Positions 7,750 to 13,119 of a stretch of 13,119 nt of DNA are shown here, piece by piece. A program made the position numbers and the translations under genes. Position 1 is the stretch's first letter. Each line of letters opens with the position of its first letter. Under the pieces are notes generated by a model. The model did no database searches and was not told where the DNA came from. It worked only from the letters and a program-made list of their open reading frames with translations. Source of the stretch: Methyloprofundus sp. (lineage in GTDB: Bacteria > Pseudomonadota > Gammaproteobacteria > Methylococcales > Methylomonadaceae); NCBI GenBank assembly GCA_030619185.1, contig JAUXBW010000015.1, positions 1 to 13,119 on the forward strand, read 5' to 3'.

Positions 7750-8349
7750 TTATTCGGCCTGAAACCAGCTGTCTAATAATTGGTGAATATCGTCTACACC
7801 AGTACGTTTTAATGCGGAAAATAATTGTAGTGTCACGGATATATCCTGCTCTTCCAGTTCGCGTTGCACTTTAAGCAATGTGTTTTTGGCCGCACCATAA
7901 TTTAGCTTGTCGGCTTTAGTTAATAGAATATGCAAAGGTTTCTTGCTATAAGCGCACCACTCAATCATTTGCCAGTCAAATTCAGTCAATGGGTGACGGA
8001 CATCCATCACTAGAATAATGCCATATAAAGACTGGCGTTCGCGTAAATAGGTTTCCATCAAGGCATGCCATTGTCGCTTTACTTTCTCTGGCACCTTGGC
8101 ATAGCCGTACCCAGGTAAGTCAACAAAGTGTTGTTCTTCATTTAGTTTAAAGAAATTAAGCAATTGCGTGCGGCCTGGTGTTTTGCTAGTTCTGGCTAAG
8201 GATTTTTGCCGGGTCAGGGTGTTTAAAGCGCTGGATTTTCCTGCGTTAGAACGGCCTGCAAAGGCTATTTCTCTACCCGTGTCAGCAGGCGCAGAATTTA
8301 TATCAGGTGCACTCAGGACAAATTTTGCCTGATGATAGAGAGTGTTCAT
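7750..8349 (-). CDS. engB: Ribosome biogenesis GTP-binding protein EngB (YihA/YsxC)
   Basis: A small essential-type GTPase of the TrmE-Era-EngA-EngB-Septin group needed for late 50S ribosomal subunit assembly; also implicated in cell division. The 199 residues show G1 GRSNAGKS (32-39), a switch I stretch TSKTPGRTQ (54-62) with the G2 Thr, G3 DLPGYGYA (77-84), G4 TKAD (144-147) and G5 SAL (178-180). Length is standard. The Shine-Dalgarno is weak (GAGA about 8 bases before ATG 8349). Convergent with polA and divergent from the cytochrome c4 gene, the order seen in Pseudomonas-type genomes. Confidence 0.97.
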   Translation of the reverse strand: MNTLYHQAKFVLSAPDINSAPADTGREIAFAGRSNAGKSSALNTLTRQKSLARTSKTPGRTQLLNFFKLNEEQHFVDLPGYGYAKVPEKVKRQWHALMETYLRERQSLYGIILVMDVRHPLTEFDWQMIEWCAYSKKPLHILLTKADKLNYGAAKNTLLKVQRELEEQDISVTLQLFSALKRTGVDDIHQLLDSWFQAE

Positions 8350-8369
8350 GCTTATCTCGTGTGGAGGGA

Positions 8370-8399
8370 TTAATTAAATTAGAGTAGAATTCATATACT
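8370..8399 (+). promoter_or_regulatory. Candidate sigma-70 promoter for the cytochrome c4-dsbA operon
   Basis: TATACT at 8394-8399 is a good -10 hexamer. The best -35 at 18 bases is the weak TTAATT at 8370-8375. It would start transcription about 40 bases before the cytochrome start codon. This rests on the hexamers alone. Confidence 0.3.
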
Positions 8400-8447
8400 A
8401 TTGTACATAACTACCTTATGTTTATCTTATTCCGAAAGGGGAATCTA

Positions 8448-9155
8448 ATGAAGAAAAGTTTAATTGCGGTTTCTATCTCGTTTGCTTTGCTTAATGTGTC
8501 TGGGGTTGTGCAGGCTGCAGGGGATATTAATGCGGGGCAGGGGAAAAGTGGATCTTGTACTAGTTGTCATGGTGAAAAAGGTAATAGTGCGATGCCTCTG
8601 TTTCCAAAACTGGCGGCTCAAAATGAAGGCTATTTAGTTAAGCAAATGCAGGCTTTTAAAGATGGCTCACGCAATAATTCCTCAATGAGTGCAATGGTTG
8701 CAGGCTTTTCTGACCAGGATATGCAAGATATTGCTGCTTTTTATGCTGCACAGACAGTGACAGAGAATGCGGCTCCACAGCTAAATCCTGATGATCTGGA
8801 TGATATTGATGATAACAATCAACTCACAGAGGCTGAAAAAGAAGATGCCAGGCAGGCATTACAGAAACAGCATGATGACTTGATGTCCATGGGCTATGAT
8901 GTTTACCGAAATGGTGATCTGGATAATGAAATATCAGCATGTATTGCTTGTCATGGTCCCGAGGGGGAGGGTAATGAACCTGCTTCATTCCCTGCTTTAA
9001 AAGGGCAGCATGCAGATTATTTAGTGAAAAGTCTAAGCGACTATAAAACGGGAGCGCGCAGTAACAACGCGGATAACATGATGCATATGATCGCTAAAAA
9101 AATGAGTGAAGATGAAATTAAAGCGATGTCATTGTATATTTCTACAATGAAATAA
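8448..9155 (+). CDS. Dihaem cytochrome c4 with an EF-hand-like linker
   Basis: A periplasmic electron carrier of the cytochrome c4 family, normally feeding terminal oxidases. The 235-residue precursor has a Sec signal (KK at 2-3, hydrophobic 4-22, likely cut after VQA at 21-23). Haem sites are CTSCH (37-41) and CIACH (165-169). Candidate distal Met ligands lie in SSMSAM (78-83) and NMMHM (210-214). Family blocks FPKLAAQNEGYL and FPALKGQHADYL follow each haem site. Typical c4 is about 200 residues; the surplus is an acidic stretch of about 30 residues (112-145) between the domains that contains an EF-hand-like 12-mer (119-130). ATG 8448 has AAAGGGG nine bases upstream and opens the signal peptide; ATG 8418 would add ten residues ahead of it. 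dsbA follows after 35 bases, probably in one operon. Confidence 0.93.
   Translation: MKKSLIAVSISFALLNVSGVVQAAGDINAGQGKSGSCTSCHGEKGNSAMPLFPKLAAQNEGYLVKQMQAFKDGSRNNSSMSAMVAGFSDQDMQDIAAFYAAQTVTENAAPQLNPDDLDDIDDNNQLTEAEKEDARQALQKQHDDLMSMGYDVYRNGDLDNEISACIACHGPEGEGNEPASFPALKGQHADYLVKSLSDYKTGARSNNADNMMHMIAKKMSEDEIKAMSLYISTMK
8802..8837 (+). other. EF-hand-like loop coding segment within cytochrome c4
   Basis: Residues 119-130, DIDDNNQLTEAE, fit the canonical 12-residue EF-hand loop: Asp at 1 and 3, Asn at 5, Leu at 8, Thr at 9 and bidentate Glu at 12. The usual Gly at position 6 is Asn. A predicted amphipathic helix (KEDARQALQKQ) follows, as an exiting EF helix would. The entering helix is less clear because PDDLD precedes it. 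Metal binding is inference. Confidence 0.5.
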
Positions 9156-9190
9156 GTCGCCAGAAATTAATAGAGGGAGAAGCAACTAGA

Positions 9191-9802
9191 ATGTTAAAGA
9201 ATATGATTAAAGCGGGTTTGCTGAGCTTGCTAGTTTTTACCAGCGTAAGTTTTGCCGCAGGGAAAGGTTATAAAGATTTGTCTGCTCCCCAGCCAACTCA
9301 AGACCCTTCCAAAGTCGAAGTTATCGAGTTTTTTTGGTACGGATGTCCGCATTGTTATCAATTTGAGCCCGCGCTGGAAGAGTGGCGATCTAAATTACCT
9401 GCTAATGTGACATTTATACGTCAACCCGCTGTTTTTAGTGCGGTCTGGGCTAAACATGCGAAGGCATACTATACTGCAGAAGTTTTAGGTGTGGTTGATA
9501 AAGTACATACAGATTTTTTTCATGCCATACAGGTGAATAAGCAGCAATTAACCAGTGAAGATGACCTGGCAAAATTCTTTGTTGCGCATGGTGTGGAAGA
9601 GGCTGCGTTTCATGATGCCTATAACTCTTTTATTGTAGATACTAAAATGCGTCAGGCTAAAACCATGGGACCACGTTATGGCATTACGGGTGTTCCTGCC
9701 ATTGTAGTGAATGGAAAATATCTGGTAAATGGCAAGACCGCTGGTTCACATGGCGGTATGATCAAGGTAATGAATGAGTTAATTGCCCAGGAAAGTAAGT
9801 AG
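9191..9802 (+). CDS. dsbA: Periplasmic thiol:disulfide oxidase DsbA
   Basis: DsbA donates disulfide bonds to secreted proteins in the periplasm and is reoxidised by DsbB. The 203-residue precursor has a signal peptide (basic start, hydrophobic 8-21, likely cut near SFA-AG at 20-24). The thioredoxin-fold active site is CPHC (52-55) in FFWYGCPHCYQFEP, with the cis-proline in GITGVPA (Pro169). The helical insertion domain occupies about 85-155. A GGGAGAAG ribosome-binding site lies somewhat far from ATG 9191; ATG 9203 is possible but would shorten the basic n-region. It follows the cytochrome c4 gene in the same orientation. Folding of secreted c-type cytochromes often depends on Dsb redox, which makes the pairing sensible. 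Confidence 0.96.
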   Translation: MLKNMIKAGLLSLLVFTSVSFAAGKGYKDLSAPQPTQDPSKVEVIEFFWYGCPHCYQFEPALEEWRSKLPANVTFIRQPAVFSAVWAKHAKAYYTAEVLGVVDKVHTDFFHAIQVNKQQLTSEDDLAKFFVAHGVEEAAFHDAYNSFIVDTKMRQAKTMGPRYGITGVPAIVVNGKYLVNGKTAGSHGGMIKVMNELIAQESK

Positions 9803-9821
9803 AGCGGTGTGAGTCTGCTAC
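9799..9821 (+). repeat. Degenerate REP-like copy overlapping the dsbA stop codon
   Basis: GTAGAGCGG at 9799-9807, followed by a decayed palindrome ending GTCTGCTAC, is the same design as the element at 7711-7736. The GTAG tetranucleotide spans the last base of the final lysine codon and the TAG stop of dsbA. Confidence 0.5.
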
Positions 9822-9849
9822 AGAGGGTTAAGAGGATAAAAAACACGAC

Positions 9850-9958
9850 TGTTTATTTGTAACCGTTTCCCCCCCTTTGTGAAAGGAGGGGGGTATCTAA
9901 TAAAACTTCCCCTAACTCCTCCTTGCTAAGGAGGGAGACTGAGCGGTTATGTTTATTT
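9850..9958. repeat. Palindromic MITE-like element with flanking direct repeats
   Basis: TGTTTATTT occurs at 9850-9858 and again at 9950-9958. Just inside are TAACCG (9860-9865) and its reverse complement CGGTTA (9944-9949). Between them are two GC-rich hairpins: C7TTT (9869-9878) against AAAGGAGGGGGG (9882-9893), and CTCCTCCTT (9916-9924) against AAGGAGGGAG (9928-9937). This reads as a short non-coding insertion of about 90 bases with a 9-base target duplication, lying between dsbA and the convergent small membrane gene. The hairpins may also serve as transcription stops. I see no transposase. Confidence 0.6.
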
Positions 9959-10204
9959 TACTAAATCAGAAGGGATTTCTGTCGCAGCAGCTTTTTCTGT
10001 TTGCACTACTTCAGATAAGGGGGCACCTTGTCTGTTTCCCTCGCCAAACATGATTGCGGCAGCCATTAGCATCACGCTAGAAACCGCAATAATGATATAT
10101 CGGTTCGGCTGCTCCATCCAGAACAATAACCATTTAGGTTTGATTAAACCAACCAGTAAAATAACGACAGCTAAAATAAGTAAGTTAAACGCCCAGATAA
10201 TCAT
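9953..10204 (-). CDS. Small two-span membrane protein of unknown function
   Basis: An 83-residue protein with hydrophobic segments at about 3-22 and 36-55, joined by a loop containing LIKPKWLLFWMEQPNRY (20-36). The tail (56-83) is polar and would share the side of the N-terminus. The block GLIKPKWLLFW resembles small bacterial membrane proteins with a GLxxPKxxLFW motif that I know only as hypothetical. ATG 10204 has AGGAAAA seven to eight bases upstream. It is divergent from nfeD and convergent with dsbA. Its stop codon lies inside one copy of the 9-base repeat bounding the palindromic element. Confidence 0.75.
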   Translation of the reverse strand: MIIWAFNLLILAVVILLVGLIKPKWLLFWMEQPNRYIIIAVSSVMLMAAAIMFGEGNRQGAPLSEVVQTEKAAATEIPSDLVK

Positions 10205-10285
10205 GATTTTTCCTGTTGTTAAGTAAATATGCGACTATTGTACTGAATCAGGCATGAAAGAAAATAAATTTAAGGAGATTGCTTA

Positions 10286-10750
10286 ATGTTCGAGTGGTTA
10301 AATGCAAATATTGCCTACTGGCATTGGTTGATATTTGGGCTTTGCCTGGCGTTTGCCGAGCTTATGCTGGTTAGCTTTGTCGCCTTATGGTTCGGCTTAA
10401 GTGCCATTGTTGTCGGTCTATTATTACTGATCTACCCTTTTTCATTTACTGTGCAGTTATTGATCTGGGTTGTTTTATCTGTTTTTATCGTCTTCGCCTG
10501 GTTTAAATGGGTGTCACCTCACCTTAAAACTAAAACTTTTTCCGGCATGGCCAGGGAAGGTATGATAGGGCAAATTGGCTCTGTGATTGAATATAATTCA
10601 GTACATGAAGGGCGCGGCACTTTACGTTTTCCGGCTCCCATTCTGGGTAATGATGAGTGGCAATTTATCTGTACTGATATGATAGAACTAGGTGATCGCG
10701 TAATCGTGCGCGAGTTTTCAGGTAATACGCTGATTGTTTCAGCAAAATAA
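10286..10750 (+). CDS. nfeD: NfeD family membrane protein
   Basis: The short form of NfeD (E. coli YbbK type), a membrane protein encoded next to SPFH/stomatin proteins and thought to work with them in membrane-domain organisation or protein quality control. The 154 residues form three hydrophobic helices (about 12-30, 32-51, 54-75) and a C-terminal OB-fold (about 90-152). That fold shows GQIGSV (95-100), GRGTLRF (109-115), DEWQFI (123-128), GDRVIVREF (136-144) and GNTLIV (146-151). The N-terminal ClpP-like protease domain of long NfeD is absent. AAGGAG lies about 8 bases before ATG 10286. The SPFH gene starts 14 bases after the stop. Confidence 0.93.
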   Translation: MFEWLNANIAYWHWLIFGLCLAFAELMLVSFVALWFGLSAIVVGLLLLIYPFSFTVQLLIWVVLSVFIVFAWFKWVSPHLKTKTFSGMAREGMIGQIGSVIEYNSVHEGRGTLRFPAPILGNDEWQFICTDMIELGDRVIVREFSGNTLIVSAK

Positions 10751-10764
10751 AATGAGGATTTAAT

Positions 10765-11610
10765 ATGGAAGGTTTATCTGTTGTTGGAGTTTTAGTTGTA
10801 CTCGTTATTGTTACGGTTATTAAAGGTGTCAGGATAGTCCCGCAAGGCTATAAGCATATTGTTCAACGTTTAGGAAAATATCATTCGACCTTAACCCCTG
10901 GGCTAAATTTTGTCATTCCCTATGTGGATTCAATTGTCGATAAGCTGACAACTAAGGATATTGTGCTGGATATACCCTCACAGGAAGTTATCACCAAAGA
11001 TAATGCAATGATTATTGCCAATGCTATTGCCTACATTAATATTGTTTCTCCAGAGAAGGCTGTATACGGTGTTGAAGACTATGAGCTGGCGATAGTGAAG
11101 CTTATTCAAACCTCGCTTAGAGCGATTATAGGTGAAATGACTTTAGATGATGCGCTCTCTTCAAGAGAGCATATTAAAACAAAGTTAAAAGATAGTATCT
11201 CGGATGATATTGCTGACTGGGGTATCACCCTTAAAACAGTAGAAATTCAGGATATTAACCCGTCTACAACCATGCAGGCATCGATGGAAGAGCAAAGTGC
11301 TGCGGAACGGGAACGTCGTGCCGCTGTAACGCGCGCAGAAGGCGCAAAACAGGCAGCCATTCTTGAAGCGGATGGGCGATTGGAGGCCTCGCGTCGTGAT
11401 GCGGAAGCAAAAATATTACTCGCGGATGCTAGTGGTAAAGCCATAGAAAGCGTTACGACAGCACTAAAAGATAAAGAATTACCCGCAACTTATTTACTCG
11501 GTGAAAAATATATTGAGGCGATGCGTGAGTTATCTGAGTCAGATAATTCTAAAACTGTCGTTTTACCCGCCGATTTATTACATGCAGTCAAAGGTATTTT
11601 GGGTAAGTAA
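10765..11610 (+). CDS. qmcA: SPFH/stomatin-like membrane protein (paraslipin, QmcA type)
   Basis: An inner-membrane SPFH protein that forms large oligomeric cages or microdomains and pairs with NfeD. The 281 residues comprise an N-terminal anchor (about 5-20), the SPFH domain beginning VRIVPQGYKHIVQRLGKYH (22-40) and continuing through PGLNFVIPYVD (45-55) and LDIPSQEVITKDNA (68-81), and an Ala/Glu/Arg-rich coiled coil (about 174-235) with AEGAKQAAILEADGR. The tail LPADLLHAVKGILGK resembles the short C-terminus of paraslipins. It is a little shorter than E. coli QmcA (305). GAGG precedes ATG 10765. The symbol is by family resemblance; a general stomatin label would also be fair. Confidence 0.9.
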   Translation: MEGLSVVGVLVVLVIVTVIKGVRIVPQGYKHIVQRLGKYHSTLTPGLNFVIPYVDSIVDKLTTKDIVLDIPSQEVITKDNAMIIANAIAYINIVSPEKAVYGVEDYELAIVKLIQTSLRAIIGEMTLDDALSSREHIKTKLKDSISDDIADWGITLKTVEIQDINPSTTMQASMEEQSAAERERRAAVTRAEGAKQAAILEADGRLEASRRDAEAKILLADASGKAIESVTTALKDKELPATYLLGEKYIEAMRELSESDNSKTVVLPADLLHAVKGILGK

Positions 11611-11623
11611 ATATTTATTTTTC

Positions 11624-11690
11624 TACCATGAAGAACATGAAGATATCGAAGGGAAAATAATTTTGCAGTGCCTTCATGTTCTTCATGGTA
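11624..11690. repeat. Perfect 19-bp inverted repeat downstream of the SPFH gene
   Basis: TACCATGAAGAACATGAAG (11624-11642) is exactly complementary to CTTCATGTTCTTCATGGTA (11672-11690), with a 29-base spacer. Each arm is two near-repeats of TTCATGKT. The stem can extend through the flanking T run (before) and A run (after). There is no T tract on the exit side, so it is more likely a dispersed palindrome or mRNA 3' stabiliser than an intrinsic terminator. Confidence 0.8.
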
Positions 11691-11712
11691 AAAAATAATG
11701 ACTTTTAGTGTG

Positions 11713-11733
11713 TTTCGTGTATTTCGTGGTTAA
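11713..11733 (+). repeat. Third related copy of the TTCRTG repeat
   Basis: TTTCGTGTATTTCGTGGTTA is the G-for-A version of the arm at 11672-11690, in the same orientation and without its own partner. It suggests that this interval collected several members of one repeat family. The remaining sequence up to moxR (11734-11773) holds only its leader. Confidence 0.55.
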
Positions 11734-11773
11734 ATATTTCGAATAACCCACTGACTAAAGATAAGGATGTTTT

Positions 11774-12679
11774 ATGCAGCAAACGCTAGATCAGCTTATT
11801 CAAGCAGCCAGCCAAATCATTCTCGGTAAAGAGCAGCAAATTAAGCTCTCGCTCTGCTGCCTATTAACAGGCGGTCATTTACTCATCGAAGATATACCCG
11901 GCGTAGGTAAAACCACACTGGCGCATGCTTTGGCTAAGCTAATGGGCCTGGAGTATCAGCGAATTCAATTTACCAGCGATCTTTTGCCCTCAGATATTAT
12001 TGGCGCAACAATTTACAACCCTGATCAGCATCAATTTACCTTCCATAAAGGCGCGATTTTCAAGCAGATGGTGCTAGCCGATGAAATTAATCGTGCTACG
12101 CCGAAAGCACAAAGCGCGTTATTAGAAGCGATGGAAGAGCGGCAAGTAACGGTGGAAGGGCAAACCTATCGTTTGCCAGAGCCATTTTTTGTGATAGCCA
12201 CGCAAAACCCAAGTCACCAGCTGGGTACATTTCCGTTACCCGAATCACAATTAGACCGTTTTTTAATGCGTATAGAACTGGGCTATCCAGATCATGAAGC
12301 TGAAAGAGAATTATTAACCGGTCAAAATCGTTATAAATTGATTGCAACACTCGACGTACACATGCCCGCAGAACAGTTACTGCACATGCAACAAGCAGTA
12401 AAAGAGGTTTATGCTTCGCCCGCTTTACTGGACTATATACAGGCACTGATAAAATTCACTCGCGAGTCAGATGAATACCAGATAGGTTTATCCCCCCGGG
12501 CAGGGTTGGCATTATTAAATTCAGCCAAGGCATGGGCTTTTATGCAGCAGCGAGAGTCAGTGATTCCTGAGGATGTTCAGGCGGTATTGGCACCCGTTGC
12601 CGGACATCGCTTACGTGCGGAGCACAGCAACTCGGATAATATAGTGGCTCCGTTGTTGACGCATGTTGCTATCCCTTAA
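11774..12679 (+). CDS. moxR: MoxR family AAA+ ATPase
   Basis: MoxR ATPases are thought to act as chaperones that assemble or activate periplasmic or membrane complexes together with DUF58 and VWA-domain proteins; the client here is unknown. The 301 residues show Walker A IPGVGKTT (41-48), Walker B VLADEINR (100-107, Asp103-Glu104), sensor 1 ATQNP (142-146), arginine finger in LDRFLMR (160-166) and the lid region SPRAGLALL near 244-252, where sensor 2 normally lies. Length is typical and the C-terminus complete. AAGGA lies about 7 bases before ATG 11774. A DUF58 gene follows in the same direction, the standard MoxR operon partner, separated by a 99-base gap filled largely by a REPIN. Confidence 0.95.
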   Translation: MQQTLDQLIQAASQIILGKEQQIKLSLCCLLTGGHLLIEDIPGVGKTTLAHALAKLMGLEYQRIQFTSDLLPSDIIGATIYNPDQHQFTFHKGAIFKQMVLADEINRATPKAQSALLEAMEERQVTVEGQTYRLPEPFFVIATQNPSHQLGTFPLPESQLDRFLMRIELGYPDHEAERELLTGQNRYKLIATLDVHMPAEQLLHMQQAVKEVYASPALLDYIQALIKFTRESDEYQIGLSPRAGLALLNSAKAWAFMQQRESVIPEDVQAVLAPVAGHRLRAEHSNSDNIVAPLLTHVAIP

Positions 12680-12691
12680 ATCTCTGTATAT

Positions 12692-12764
12692 GTAGGAGCG
12701 GTCTTTAGCCGCGTTGTGAAAATGGTTTGTCTATTTCTATTTCGCGGCTAAAGACCGCTCCTAC
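12692..12764. repeat. REPIN: two inverted REP units between moxR and DUF58
   Basis: Two 22-base units (12692-12713 and 12743-12764) are perfect reverse complements separated by 29 bases. Each begins GTAGGAGCGG and holds an imperfect internal palindrome (GCGG against CCGC). The GTAG head and inverted pairing define a REPIN, mobilised in trans by RAYT (TnpA-REP) transposases. In the moxR-DUF58 transcript it would form a strong 22-bp hairpin that could attenuate or partly protect the mRNA. Confidence 0.85.
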
Positions 12765-12778
12765 GGCGTTTTATCAAT

Positions 12779-13119
12779 ATGAATTCAACATCAAAGCCTA
12801 TACGCTTAAGCTATAGAAGCATTTATATACTGCCGACCAAGCGTGGGCTAGGCTTTGTGCTACTGATTACTTTATTATTGTTAATTGCGTTTATTTACAA
12901 TAATAATCTGGTTTACTTGCTCTGCTTTCTACTCGCTAGTCTGTTTTTTATTACCATTTTACATACGGTCAATTCGCTACAAGGCCTGCTTATAAGCAAA
13001 GCACAATGTCCTGATGTATTTGCCGGTGAGCTCGCAGAAAATGGCTTAATCATTGATAATCCGAGTAATACAGAGCGTTATAGTATTCAACTAGGTATCA
13101 CTAAAGAAAGGATGCAGTC
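12779..13119 (+). CDS. DUF58 protein, 5' part only
   Basis: The frame is open from ATG 12779 to the window end (113 codons). The start SIYILPTKRGLGFVLL (15-30) followed by IYNNNLVYLLCFLLASLFF (39-57) and LHTVNSLQGLLI (61-72) is the typical N-terminus of DUF58 membrane proteins: a short cytoplasmic lead, two hydrophobic helices (about 24-40 and 43-60), then the start of the soluble part with VFAGELAENGLIIDNPS (79-95). DUF58 proteins are partners of MoxR ATPases. No Shine-Dalgarno precedes the ATG, and the REPIN ends only 14 bases upstream, so initiation may be weak or influenced by that hairpin. The VWA-like portion lies beyond the window. Confidence 0.88.
   Translation, partial: MNSTSKPIRLSYRSIYILPTKRGLGFVLLITLLLLIAFIYNNNLVYLLCFLLASLFFITILHTVNSLQGLLISKAQCPDVFAGELAENGLIIDNPSNTERYSIQLGITKERMQ

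Noticed and set aside
8418..8447. Upstream ATG start for cytochrome c4
   Set aside because: The extension would include the AAAGGGG ribosome-binding site of ATG 8448 and precede a standard signal peptide.
8802..8837. Lanmodulin-type lanthanide loop in cytochrome c4
   Set aside because: Lanmodulin loops carry Pro at position 2 and occur in arrays; here there is a single loop with Ile. Only a general EF-hand-like call is justified.
11501..11698. 65-codon plus-strand frame
   Set aside because: It lies partly out of frame inside the SPFH gene and runs into the inverted repeat; no ribosome-binding site and no family resemblance.
12096..12446. 116-codon minus-strand frame inside moxR
   Set aside because: Antisense to conserved AAA+ coding sequence; its composition is explained by moxR codon use.
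1..13119. CRISPR array, tRNA or rRNA genes, complete insertion sequence
   Set aside because: No regularly spaced repeat-spacer series, no cloverleaf with the conserved TTCRA arm, no rRNA signature and no transposase were recognised on either strand.

Overview
The window reads as ordinary chromosome of a gammaproteobacterium with moderate-to-low GC. The evidence is the gene content and order: a pilT-pilU twitching pair next to yggS, and the run polA / engB / cytochrome c4 / dsbA, which is the arrangement known from Pseudomonas and relatives. Dispersed GTAG-type palindromes and the general flavour of the proteins would fit a methanotroph-like lineage (Methylococcales) or a neighbour. That placement is inference; no single gene here proves it.

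Layout. 1-327 is AT-rich and has no recognisable gene. 328-522 is the orphaned C-terminus of glycogen phosphorylase, followed by a strong terminator. 614-1069 is trmL (tRNA wobble 2'-O-methylation). 1134-3325 on the minus strand is the pilT-pilU operon, the type IV pilus retraction ATPases. Divergent from it are yggS (PLP homeostasis) and a PepSY-type membrane protein, where many relatives carry proC. A 48-residue single-span membrane protein then lies 7 bases upstream of polA (DNA polymerase I with all three activities intact). polA converges on engB (ribosome-assembly GTPase), with a REP-like hairpin between them. Divergent from engB are a secreted dihaem cytochrome c4 with an extra acidic linker, and dsbA (periplasmic thiol oxidase). 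A palindromic insertion-like element follows, then a small two-span membrane protein on the minus strand. Next come an nfeD plus SPFH/stomatin pair, a repeat cluster, moxR (AAA+ ATPase), a REPIN, and the 5' part of a DUF58 gene that runs off the window.

Most genes are conserved housekeeping or envelope genes and are intact at their key residues. The less ordinary material is: (1) an EF-hand-like acidic loop inserted between the two haem domains of cytochrome c4; (2) the truncated glgP end, with an abrupt breakpoint; (3) a 90-91 bp palindromic element bounded by TAACCG/CGGTTA and by 9-bp direct repeats, one of which contains a stop codon; (4) several members of a GTAG-AGCGG palindrome family, including a perfect 22-bp REPIN inside the moxR-DUF58 operon and one copy that begins in the dsbA stop codon; (5) a small membrane-protein ORF that may be translationally coupled to polA. 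I see no CRISPR array, tRNA, rRNA, complete insertion sequence or clear defence system.
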